This document shows positions 1 to 6,433 of a DNA stretch of 9,908 nucleotides, piece after piece. The stretch is from Armatimonadota bacterium. Its GTDB lineage: Bacteria; Armatimonadota; UBA5829. The DNA lies in the NCBI GenBank assembly GCA_026415535.1, contig JAOAGX010000062.1, positions 1-9,908 of the forward strand, in the 5' to 3' direction. A program made the translations under genes and the position numbers. Position 1 is the first letter of the stretch. The number at the start of each line of letters is the position of its first letter. The notes below the pieces were generated by a model. The model searched no databases, was not told where the DNA came from, and saw only the letters and a program-made list of their open reading frames with translations.

Positions 1-494
1 ATGCCATCCCATGGACTGCGAATGACAACTTCGCTCACACGGCAGCCAACACCGGCGATTTCTATCACTGGCGGGCGCGGGGGCGGTTCCTTGTCTTGCC
101 AATCGTACTGGATATTGAGGCCGTGAATACCCGCACCTTTTGTGAGGCGAAACGTTGGCGCGTCCTTGACACAGGTTATAATGGTCGGCATCGATACATC
201 ATCCGCGCCCCAGGCTCCTACCGCCGGGCCGGTCAGAACTTGTTTGGTTAGCGTCAAACCCTTCGTGATCCGGTATCTGCCTTTTGGAACGAGGACCTGG
301 TCGCCGGTCTCCGCCGATTTGGCTATAGCCTTTTCGAAAGCCATTGTATCATCCGTCTTACCATCTCCGACCGCGCCAAGATCCTTGATGTTGATCGTCG
401 AGGCCATGCATCCGACCGCGGCACCGATCTCCATCAGAAGCACCAACCCTACAGCACTTGGTAATCTAAGCATTTTGTTGACAAGACCTCTCAC
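1..494 (-). CDS. Right-handed beta-helix / pectate-lyase-like exported protein (partial, C-terminus outside window)
   Basis: The reading frame is open from 494 down to the window edge, giving about 164 residues of the N-terminal part. After a hydrophobic leader (LPSAVGLVLLM, about residues 11-21) comes the hallmark DLGAVGDGKTDDT (residues 38-50). This begins the parallel beta-helix domain of the Pectate_lyase_3 / GH28 / GH55 type and is followed by FEKAI and a VPKGRYRI strand. These families cleave or bind polysaccharides, often outside the cell, but no catalytic residues lie in the visible part, so the substrate is unknown. The leader ends in AVGC (residues 26-29), a passable lipobox, so it may be a lipoprotein; the Glu at residue 22 is unusual for a signal peptide. 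I chose GTG at 494 because GGAGG at 503-507 sits 8 bases upstream and because it adds Arg and Lys to the leader. ATG at 473 is the alternative and has a poorly placed ribosome site. The gene starts 4 bases after the M20 peptidase stop, so the two are probably co-transcribed and translationally coupled. Confidence 0.82.
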   Translation of the reverse strand, partial: MRGLVNKMLRLPSAVGLVLLMEIGAAVGCMASTINIKDLGAVGDGKTDDTMAFEKAIAKSAETGDQVLVPKGRYRITKGLTLTKQVLTGPAVGAWGADDVSMPTIITCVKDAPTFRLTKGAGIHGLNIQYDWQDKEPPPRPPVIEIAGVGCRVSEVVIRSPWDG

Positions 495-498
495 AGAA

Positions 499-1734
499 CT
501 ATCCTCCACACCAATCCACTACGAATCGGACTATCGCCTCGGCAGCCTTCTTGATATCGCTCATCGCGATTTTCTCACCTCGCGCGTGCGCTTCGGAGAC
601 GGAACCGGGGCCGAAGACTATGGTCGGCATTCCGCCAACCTTAGCGTACAACCGAGCGTCACAGCTTACGTTCCACCCGAAGGTTTCCGAACAAATTCCC
701 GATTCCTGAGTAGCTTTCTCCAGCGCTAGGACTGCCGGATGGTCGTATGGTATTTCATAGGAGTCATTGTGAAGCTTCGGAAAGCTGAGCTTGTAATGAT
801 CGCGTAGCCAGGCGTCGTCTATTTGGTCTATGGTCTCCTTTACTTCTTTTTTGACTTGTTCCATAGAGCGATTCGGGAGAAAACCAACGCCTCCCTCAAT
901 AACTGCGTTTGCTGCTACCTGCGACGGCCACGAGCCGGCGTGCAGGATTCCGATGTTTACTTGGACGGGGCTTGCGTACCGCTCGAAACCAGGGTAATTA
1001 GCAGAGTCGGCTATGATAGTCTTTTCGTAATCGTAGAGTGCGTTGATTACTTTGACAGATAGGTCTACTGCAGAAATGCCCTCAGTCTTGCGCCCCATAT
1101 GAGTTGGCAGACCTTCTAGCTCGATTCTAAACCAGATCGCGCCTCGGTTGGCGGGATGTATGTGAAGCTCGCTGCCTTCCAGCACGATCACGGCGTCGGC
1201 CCTGTGGCCCTGTCGGATAAGTGCTAGCGCTCCGTTGCCGCCCACTTCTTCCTCGATAACAGCCTGGGCCTCGATGTTACCCTTGAGCGAGAAGCCCAGA
1301 TCGTTTAGAGCCTTCATCACTAGCCATATAGTAGAGATCTGCCCTTTTGCGTCTGCAGCTCCCCTGCCGACTATGAAGTCGCCATTGTCAACAGGCGTGA
1401 ACGCCTCAGCCCAGTCGCCTGCAGGAACGACGTCCAGATGGCTCTGGAGTATCACACTTCTACCGCCTCCGATGCCTCTCCTGATGGCCACCACGTTTGC
1501 CCGCCCCTCATATTCGAGGGACTGATCCGAGAAACTGTACTCCGGGTCCTTGACGATCTCTTGCGGAACTGGAGTCAACTCGACCTCGCACCCAGTGCGC
1601 ATGAAACCGTCTTTTACATATTCGGCCACGCTGCGTTCGTTGCCCGGTGTGCTTTCAAACCGAATCATGCTCTTAAGAAACTCGCGGGCTTCCTCGGCGT
1701 TATTCTCGATTGCCTGTTTAATTTTGTCGCTCAC
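499..1734 (-). CDS. M20-family metallopeptidase / deacylase (ArgE/DapE/ACY1 type)
   Basis: This is a cytoplasmic di-metal amidohydrolase that should cleave a peptide or N-acyl-amino-acid bond; the exact substrate cannot be read from sequence. Numbering from the chosen start (411 aa), the family motifs are in order: FEST near the N-terminus, HLDVVP with metal ligand H99 and D101, GRGAADAKG with bridging D128, EEEVGG with probable catalytic E162 and ligand E163, the lid/dimerisation domain at about 195-305 containing THMG, CDAR with D359, and EAH with ligand H383. All expected metal ligands are present and the length is normal for M20 enzymes. There is no signal peptide. I start at GTG 1734 because AAAGG lies 9 bases upstream and the protein then opens about where M20 proteins normally do. 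The frame stays open to ATG 1839 and TTG 1845, but the extra 35-37 residues are polar, unlike the family, and lack a ribosome site. The final codons GGA GGA form the ribosome-binding site of the downstream beta-helix gene. Confidence 0.9.
   Translation of the reverse strand: MSDKIKQAIENNAEEAREFLKSMIRFESTPGNERSVAEYVKDGFMRTGCEVELTPVPQEIVKDPEYSFSDQSLEYEGRANVVAIRRGIGGGRSVILQSHLDVVPAGDWAEAFTPVDNGDFIVGRGAADAKGQISTIWLVMKALNDLGFSLKGNIEAQAVIEEEVGGNGALALIRQGHRADAVIVLEGSELHIHPANRGAIWFRIELEGLPTHMGRKTEGISAVDLSVKVINALYDYEKTIIADSANYPGFERYASPVQVNIGILHAGSWPSQVAANAVIEGGVGFLPNRSMEQVKKEVKETIDQIDDAWLRDHYKLSFPKLHNDSYEIPYDHPAVLALEKATQESGICSETFGWNVSCDARLYAKVGGMPTIVFGPGSVSEAHARGEKIAMSDIKKAAEAIVRFVVDWCGG
503..507 (-). 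promoter_or_regulatory. Shine-Dalgarno GGAGG for the beta-helix gene, inside the end of the M20 gene
   Basis: GGAGG lies within the last two Gly codons of the M20 gene, just before its TAG stop (499-501), and 8 bases upstream of the GTG at 494. It decides the start of the downstream gene and indicates translational coupling. Confidence 0.7.
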
Positions 1735-2070
1735 TTCAATTTGCCTTTCGCCTTTTTGGTCACGGTGGCTCAGCGATACTTTGAATCGGATTGCTACGAC
1801 TTGGGTGTTTGCTAAGGAAGCGGTGCTGAGGCGCCGCATCCCCAAAACTGTCGTAGGTTTAATTGCTCCCTAGAACTTTCTCTGCGCCGGCCGAAAAATC
1901 CTTGATCTAGACGAATTCGCGCATTCTGTTGATGTAGTTGGGAAGGTATCTAACTGACGCGGGTTAAACCGTTACTGGGCAGACTATCCACCCAACTCCT
2001 CGCAAGAGGGACAGCGGTGAGTTTTTAATAGATCCCCTCCTTCTTTAGGAGGGACAAGGGGGAAAATCAG
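1735..2070. other. Divergent intergenic region between the M20 and GH116 genes
   Basis: This 336-base stretch separates two divergently read genes and must hold promoters for both, but no convincing -35/-10 pair is visible on either strand. The M20 frame stays open through 1735-1845, so part of this may be coding if the M20 protein starts farther upstream. Visible structure: an imperfect dyad CGGGTTAAACCG at 1960-1971, a small CCTC-GCAA-GAGG hairpin at 1998-2009 with a GNRA-type loop, and the strong hairpin at 2035-2053 listed separately. No small gene with a credible ribosome site was found. Confidence 0.5.
2031..2068 (+). repeat. G/C-rich palindromic (REP/MITE-like) element overlapping the GH116 ribosome-binding region
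   Basis: A perfect 7-bp inverted repeat, CCCTCCT (2035-2041) and AGGAGGG (2047-2053), encloses a 5-base TCTTT loop. An outer, competing pairing exists between GATCCCC (2031-2037) and the GGGGGAAAATC tract (2058-2068). The minus strand reads as the Pro/Gly-rich peptide FPLVPPKEGG, a spurious translation typical of short dispersed repeats in many environmental bacteria. Only one copy is in the window, so calling it a repeat family member is inference. The 3' arm contains an anti-SD-complementary AGGAGG, and a second purine tract AGGGGGA lies 8 bases before the GH116 ATG, so folding could mask or expose ribosome binding. Confidence 0.45.
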
Positions 2071-4725
2071 ATGGCCTACATCCATCAACAAATCTATCAC
2101 AACTCTGGCATTCCGCTCGGAGGGATCGGCACGGGATCGGTAGAGATACGGCCGGACGGCCTGTTCCACGAGTGGCATATGTTCAACTTCGGGCAATGGA
2201 ACCCAGGTTCTCCTTGCAGGTGCGCCGAAGCTATGGGCCCGGAAGATCTGGTGTTTATGGTTCGCACTGAGGACTCGTCTGGACAGACGCTTGTGCGCTA
2301 CCTCGCTCTTCGCGAGGAACTTCACGACCTTTACAGCTTGGCGTGGGCTAGGTGCGTCACCGCAATACATTTTGAGGGTACTTTCCCGATCGCAACCCTT
2401 GTCTACGAAGATCCTGCCCTGCCGGTCGAGATCGAAGCCGAGGTTTTCTCGCCATTTGTCCCGCTTGATAGCCGCACATCAGGCACGCCAGGCTTCTACG
2501 TGCGTTTCTCGATTAGGAACCTAGCTGACTCCAATGTGGAAGTCTCGATCATGGGTGTGATGAGGAATGCCGTCGGCTGGTGTCAAGACCGGCGTGTGCC
2601 GAGAAACAGGTTGGAGGAAATTGATTCCTCGTTGCTTTCCTCCGATGGGCAAGGAAGACAGGCGAAGGCTATTTGGATGACCGCCGACAAGCTTAGAAGC
2701 GACCATTCTACCACTGGTGATATGACCTTTGCCTGTCAAGGCAGCGAGGTTACTCATATCACCGGCAGCTTCCGTGAAGACCATCGTGCAATGCGATTCT
2801 TCAGGTTCCGGTATGGCTACAGGATAGAGTCATTCCTTCACCAATTCCGAGAAGATGGACGGCTTCCCAACCTCAATGCTGAAACACCGCCCCAACTGGC
2901 GAAGGGCTTGAGCGCGTCGCGCCTAGGGAAATCCGAACGAGAAAGGCTATTGGGCGATTTGTTGCAATATCCAGCGTTTTACGACAAGTATCAGCGCCTG
3001 AGACGTGTAGATCCAGAGATTGTTGAATCGCCTGAGTTTCTCGACGAACTTATTGACCATGTTGCTGAACTGCGCGAGAGGGAGATTGAGTGGGGATGGA
3101 GTGCATTATGCTCGCGGATGGAAATAGCACCCGAGTCGCAGTCCGAGACGCTCTTCGCGGTAGGCTGGTTTTTCCCTAACCACATAAGCGCAACAGGCGA
3201 GAACATTGGCCATATGTATGGGCACTGGTTCTCGAACTCGCTCGACGTGGTGCGATTTCTACTATCTGGCTATGGTGATCTGCGAGACAGGACCTCTGAG
3301 TTTGTGGAATCGATTCATTATTCCAGTCTGCCGGAAGAGGCAGCCGACGCAGTCACAAGCCAGCTTACTACGCTTATCAAGTGCACGTGGTGGACGAAGT
3401 CCGGCCACTTCGGAGTTTGGGAAGGCTACGGTTGCTGTGGTTTTCACACTACCGATATCACGTATCAGGGCTCTTTCCCGATTATCGCGCTGTTTCCAGA
3501 TTTGCAGAAGATGCAAATGACGCATGGGGCTAGATTCCAGCGTGAAGACGGTCGCGTGCACCACTTTTTTACACCTGATTTTTCGGCGGTTGATGACGGG
3601 TTCGATCGAGTAGATATGAATCAGCAGTTCGTTATGCTCGCCGCTCGCGACTATCTCTGGACTGGCGATCGCGATTACCTCAAGACTTTATGGCCGCACA
3701 TCGTTCGCGCCATGGACAACACTGCGCTTCTTGACACAGACGGCGATGGTTTGCCGGATACCGACACCCGCCGCAACACTTACGACGCTTGGGATTTTAC
3801 CGGTTGCCCATCTTACATATCCAGCCTTTGGCTAGGCGCGCTAAAGGCTGCTGTTCGGCTTGCCAACGAGGTTGGAGACAAAGAGCGTGCGGCTCAATGG
3901 GAGTCGGCCTACCAGAAAGGTGTAGCCTCGTTTGAATCGCGTCTTTGGAACGGCGAATACTACGTTCTCTGGCGCGATGGCGACGAGATCGACGAATGCT
4001 GCATGTCAGACCAGATTTCGGGAGATTGGTTTGCTGCGGCTTGCGGTTGGGGGTCGATTCTGCATCCGGATCGCATAAAAATGGCGCTAGGTGCGATTAT
4101 ACGCTACAACTTCCGCTGGAGCGAGGGGCTCATCAACGCAAGCTATCCGCCAGGCAAGAAGCGCCGTGTTGCAGCGTCGGACAACATGCAAGCGGAGGCT
4201 CCGTGGACCGGCATAGAGTACACTGTTGCGAGTTTGCTGATAGATTACGGAATGGTCGCCGAAGGTATGGCAATCGTTCGAGATATCCACGAGCGATATA
4301 TGCAAGCCGGGCGCTATTGGAGTCACGTGGAGTGTGGGAGCCACTATTATCGTGCAATGTCGTCGTGGAGCGTTCTTCTTGCGTTGTCTGGTTTCCGATG
4401 GGACCAGCCGACTGGTGCGATTACGTTTGCCCCGGCAATAGACGAACCGTCTTGCGAGTATCCGTTTTTCTGTGGGATTGCGTGGGGACAGTATTACCAG
4501 GAGAGCTCTCTGGGCGGACGATGCGTGGTTATAGACCTGACCGATGGCGAGTTGACGGTGTCGAGCTTGCGCCTGCCCAAACTTTCCGGCTTTGACAGTC
4601 CAACAGTAATTATGGGTGAGCGTAAACTTCCGTGCCAAGTCGAGAAGCTGGGAGAAGGGATATGTATACTCTTTAGCGAGCCAATCAAACTGACGCCTGC
4701 TAACGCGCTGGTGGTTACTTCGTAG
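2071..4725 (+). CDS. GH116-family glycoside hydrolase (GBA2/beta-glucosidase-like, DUF608 domain)
   Basis: This is a retaining beta-glycosidase of family GH116, whose members act on beta-glucosides, beta-xylosides, glucosylceramide or N-acetylglucosaminides; specificity cannot be read here. The N-terminal beta-sandwich domain (about residues 10-370) begins with the family signature GIPLGGIGTGS and ends with LFAVGWFFPNH. The (alpha/alpha)6 catalytic domain spans about 430-775. E451 in VWEGYG corresponds to the nucleophile (E441 of the characterised Thermoanaerobacterium enzyme) and D572 in TYDAWDFTG to the acid/base (D593 there). Other family blocks are MSDQISGDW (645-653), PWTGIEYT (711-718) and ECGSHYYRAMSSW (754-766). 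DTDGDGLPD (555-563) resembles a calcium-binding loop. There is no signal peptide, so it is probably cytoplasmic, acting on imported oligosaccharides or glycosides. A charged helical stretch at about 255-345 interrupts the N-terminal domain, and a beta-rich tail of about 110 residues follows the catalytic domain. ATG 2071 is supported by the purine tract ending 8 bases upstream. The gene stands alone on its strand. Confidence 0.9.
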   Translation: MAYIHQQIYHNSGIPLGGIGTGSVEIRPDGLFHEWHMFNFGQWNPGSPCRCAEAMGPEDLVFMVRTEDSSGQTLVRYLALREELHDLYSLAWARCVTAIHFEGTFPIATLVYEDPALPVEIEAEVFSPFVPLDSRTSGTPGFYVRFSIRNLADSNVEVSIMGVMRNAVGWCQDRRVPRNRLEEIDSSLLSSDGQGRQAKAIWMTADKLRSDHSTTGDMTFACQGSEVTHITGSFREDHRAMRFFRFRYGYRIESFLHQFREDGRLPNLNAETPPQLAKGLSASRLGKSERERLLGDLLQYPAFYDKYQRLRRVDPEIVESPEFLDELIDHVAELREREIEWGWSALCSRMEIAPESQSETLFAVGWFFPNHISATGENIGHMYGHWFSNSLDVVRFLLSGYGDLRDRTSEFVESIHYSSLPEEAADAVTSQLTTLIKCTWWTKSGHFGVWEGYGCCGFHTTDITYQGSFPIIALFPDLQKMQMTHGARFQREDGRVHHFFTPDFSAVDDGFDRVDMNQQFVMLAARDYLWTGDRDYLKTLWPHIVRAMDNTALLDTDGDGLPDTDTRRNTYDAWDFTGCPSYISSLWLGALKAAVRLANEVGDKERAAQWESAYQKGVASFESRLWNGEYYVLWRDGDEIDECCMSDQISGDWFAAACGWGSILHPDRIKMALGAIIRYNFRWSEGLINASYPPGKKRRVAASDNMQAEAPWTGIEYTVASLLIDYGMVAEGMAIVRDIHERYMQAGRYWSHVECGSHYYRAMSSWSVLLALSGFRWDQPTGAITFAPAIDEPSCEYPFFCGIAWGQYYQESSLGGRCVVIDLTDGELTVSSLRLPKLSGFDSPTVIMGERKLPCQVEKLGEGICILFSEPIKLTPANALVVTS

Positions 4726-4733
4726 GCTAAGGA

Positions 4734-4755
4734 AAGCAGCGCTTTAGCGCCGCTT
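4734..4755. terminator. Likely bidirectional hairpin terminator between converging GH116 and MATE genes
   Basis: An inverted repeat AAGCAGCGC - TTTA - GCGCCGCTT gives an 8-bp stem with one A/C mismatch, placed 8 bases after the GH116 stop and 42 bases beyond the MATE stop. On the minus strand it is followed by TTTCC, a weak U-tract; on the plus strand the following bases are not T-rich. Position between convergent genes supports a terminator, but the weak T-tracts leave doubt. Confidence 0.5.
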
Positions 4756-4797
4756 CTAGAAGATCGCTACTGAAGTTACGAAATACAGAGTCATTTG

Positions 4798-6222
4798 TCA
4801 AACCTGGATGGTTCGCCACTTGCCCAACTTAAACCACCCGGCCATTAAAATGCCGGAGAGACACGTGGTGATCGACATAGCCAGCCATGCGCCGACCGCA
4901 CCGTGGCCTAGGGTTACCGCGAGTAAGTAGGCAAGTGGTAGACGAAATACCCAGAATGTGCCGACTGTAATGAGTGCCGGCGTTCTAGTATCGCCTGCGC
5001 CTTGCAGTGCTCCTCGAAGTACCATAGCGCAAGCGAGAAACGGTTCGGAGATCGCCATTATCCTCAGATAAGAGACGATTAGCGTAACGACAGCGGCCTC
5101 TTGTGTAAATATGCCGGCGAGCTGTTCTGGCAAGAGTACAAATAACAGAGCTACTGCGGACATAATAAACACAGCTTGTCCAGTCGCTACCCATGCGCTA
5201 TGCTCGGCTCTTTCTGGCTTTCCGGCCCCAAGGTTTTGGCCAACGAGCGGAGTTGCGGCTATTGAATAGGCAATTCCAGGCATGAATGCTACCGATTCGA
5301 TCGATATCGACACAGTAAGAGCTGCCTGAGCAGGATTGACCTGCTTAGCAGGCAGAGCGCCCAGTACGCCTCTAAATGCGGCGGCGGCGGTGGACCATAG
5401 TAGGTTCTGAATTGCTGCAGGCCATGCGATATTCAGTATGCGCCTGGACCAATTCCAGTCAAAGTTCCAGTGCTGAAGGCCGCCTTTTAGAACCGATCTG
5501 CGTAACAATAAAAATGAGAAACCCATTCCGGCGACACGCGAGATCGAAGTGGCAATTGCGGCACCGTGCACTCCCATTTGCGGGAACGGGCCAGGGCCGA
5601 GAATCAGGAGCCAGTCGAGGAAGGCGTTGATTGCTATAACCGCAGTGTTTACGACCAAAGGCCCTCGCACATCTCCTGCTGCCCGCAAGGCCGATGTGAT
5701 TGTAACCAAGAAGAACTGCGGAATGGAGAACCATGAAATTAACGCAATGTAGTCGGCGGCGAGAGTGAGTGACGGCCCACTGGCGCCTATCGAGTGGGCA
5801 ATCGGAGCGGCTAAGACAATCAGCGGGGCGGCAGTAAGCGCGCCGGCAACGACAGACAGGTTAAGAGTCTGGCCCATTGCCTTATCGGCGTTCTCGTACT
5901 CTTCCGCGCCCAGAAACCGCGCGACAAGAGCCGACGTACCCGCCGAGAGTGCGATAGCGATGCTGAACTGTATCATTAACGCCTGGCTGCCAATGCCGAT
6001 CGCTGCGAATGCTCGGGTGGCGTCTCTAAGCATTCCCACAAAAAGGACATTGACAAGCCCGTAGGCTGAAAATAGCAGTGTGTTAATGGCCGTCGGCCAG
6101 GCAAGAAACCAAACAGCTCGCCAGATGTGGCCTTCGATTATCATCTCGCTTGCGTCGCTGCGCACCCGTACTGGCGCAACGATCGTTTCGCTCGGCTCGA
6201 CCGGCGGGTCGTGATTGGTCAC
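4798..6222 (-). CDS. MATE-family efflux transporter
   Basis: This is a 474-aa inner-membrane multidrug/toxin exporter of the MATE (MatE) family, which swaps Na+ or H+ for cationic drugs or metabolites. Hydrophobicity fits about 12 membrane segments in two related halves. The first half begins near residue 35 (WFLAWPTAINTLLF) with the typical FVGMLRDATRAFAAIGIG stretch. The second half contains PLVGQNLGAGKPERAE, the conserved loop seen after TM8 in NorM/DinF-like members. A 30-residue polar, acidic N-terminus precedes TM1. The length is normal and no break is seen. The start is GTG at 6222, with a near-perfect AGGAGG (6232-6237) 9 bases upstream. A 13-codon leader ORF lies immediately upstream, its stop overlapping this ribosome site, which suggests translational control. 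The gene runs divergently from the PAP2-GT39 gene and shares its upstream region; the substrate is unknown. Confidence 0.92.
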   Translation of the reverse strand: MTNHDPPVEPSETIVAPVRVRSDASEMIIEGHIWRAVWFLAWPTAINTLLFSAYGLVNVLFVGMLRDATRAFAAIGIGSQALMIQFSIAIALSAGTSALVARFLGAEEYENADKAMGQTLNLSVVAGALTAAPLIVLAAPIAHSIGASGPSLTLAADYIALISWFSIPQFFLVTITSALRAAGDVRGPLVVNTAVIAINAFLDWLLILGPGPFPQMGVHGAAIATSISRVAGMGFSFLLLRRSVLKGGLQHWNFDWNWSRRILNIAWPAAIQNLLWSTAAAAFRGVLGALPAKQVNPAQAALTVSISIESVAFMPGIAYSIAATPLVGQNLGAGKPERAEHSAWVATGQAVFIMSAVALLFVLLPEQLAGIFTQEAAVVTLIVSYLRIMAISEPFLACAMVLRGALQGAGDTRTPALITVGTFWVFRLPLAYLLAVTLGHGAVGAWLAMSITTCLSGILMAGWFKLGKWRTIQV

Positions 6223-6235
6223 GGACTGATTCCTC

Positions 6236-6277
6236 CTATCGAGCCCGACTGAACTGTTTTTTATCGAGATGAATCAC
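6236..6277 (-). CDS. Possible 13-aa leader peptide upstream of the MATE gene
   Basis: GTG at 6277 opens a frame encoding MIHLDKKQFSRAR and ends with TAG at 6236-6238. An excellent ribosome site, AAGGAGG (6284-6290), lies 6 bases before the GTG. The stop codon TAG overlaps the AGGAGG ribosome site of the MATE gene (TAGGAGG), so a ribosome terminating here would cover or feed that site. The peptide resembles no known leader that I recognise. Two full SD sequences in 60 bases of leader are unlikely to be chance, but expression is inference. Confidence 0.45.
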   Translation of the reverse strand: MIHLDKKQFSRAR

Positions 6278-6307
6278 AAGAAGCCTCCTTTTTAGTATTG
6301 CGGCCTA

Positions 6308-6373
6308 AGTATCAGGAGCGGTGGTCCTCACCGTCAACAGACAAATAAAACAGAATTATGCGCACAAAGTCAA
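6308..6373 (-). promoter_or_regulatory. Two candidate sigma70-type promoters for the leader ORF and MATE gene
   Basis: Reading the minus strand, TTGACT (6368-6373) is followed after 17 bases by TTTTAT (6345-6350). Closer to the gene, TTGACG (6332-6337) is followed after 18 bases by GATACT (6308-6313). Both -35 boxes match 5 of 6 consensus bases and both -10 boxes 4 of 6. The spacer of the second contains a CGGTG/CACCG hairpin (about 6320-6334). Either would transcribe the leader ORF and MATE gene. Confidence 0.4.
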
Positions 6374-6388
6374 GCTGCGTTTCAGGCA

Positions 6389-6404
6389 GTGTACACGGTA
6401 TAAT
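6389..6404 (+). promoter_or_regulatory. Consensus -10 box (TATAAT) with adjacent palindrome, promoter of the PAP2-GT39 gene
   Basis: A perfect TATAAT lies at 6399-6404, 29 bases before the ATG at 6434, which predicts a short leader of about 20 bases. No recognisable -35 is found at 16-18 bases upstream, which suggests activator dependence or a non-housekeeping sigma factor. A perfect 8-bp palindrome GTGTACAC (6389-6396) lies directly in the spacer and could be an operator half. Confidence 0.5.
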
Positions 6405-6433
6405 CGTGCTCAGGTGTGGAATAGAGGGGATTT

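Noticed and set aside
142..729. Plus-strand 195-codon frame across the M20/beta-helix junction
   Set aside because: It is antisense to two genes with clear family motifs and has no ribosome site.
1735..1845. N-terminal extension of the M20 protein to ATG 1839 or TTG 1845
   Set aside because: The frame is open, but the extra residues do not fit the family, no ribosome site precedes either codon, and GTG 1734 has AAAGG at good spacing.
1902..1955. Possible promoter boxes TTGATC/TTGATG in the M20-GH116 intergenic region
   Set aside because: No -10 at acceptable spacing matches more than weakly, so no promoter is claimed.
1984..2370. Minus-strand 128-codon frame overlapping the GH116 start
   Set aside because: It is antisense to a well-supported gene, and its FPLVPPKEGG part comes from the palindromic element, a well-known source of spurious proteins.
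3945..4595. Plus-strand 216-codon frame inside GH116, and the 183-codon frame on the opposite strand (4087-4638)
   Set aside because: Both lie wholly inside the GH116 catalytic domain, whose motifs are continuous; their translations are Arg/Cys-rich and unlike real proteins.
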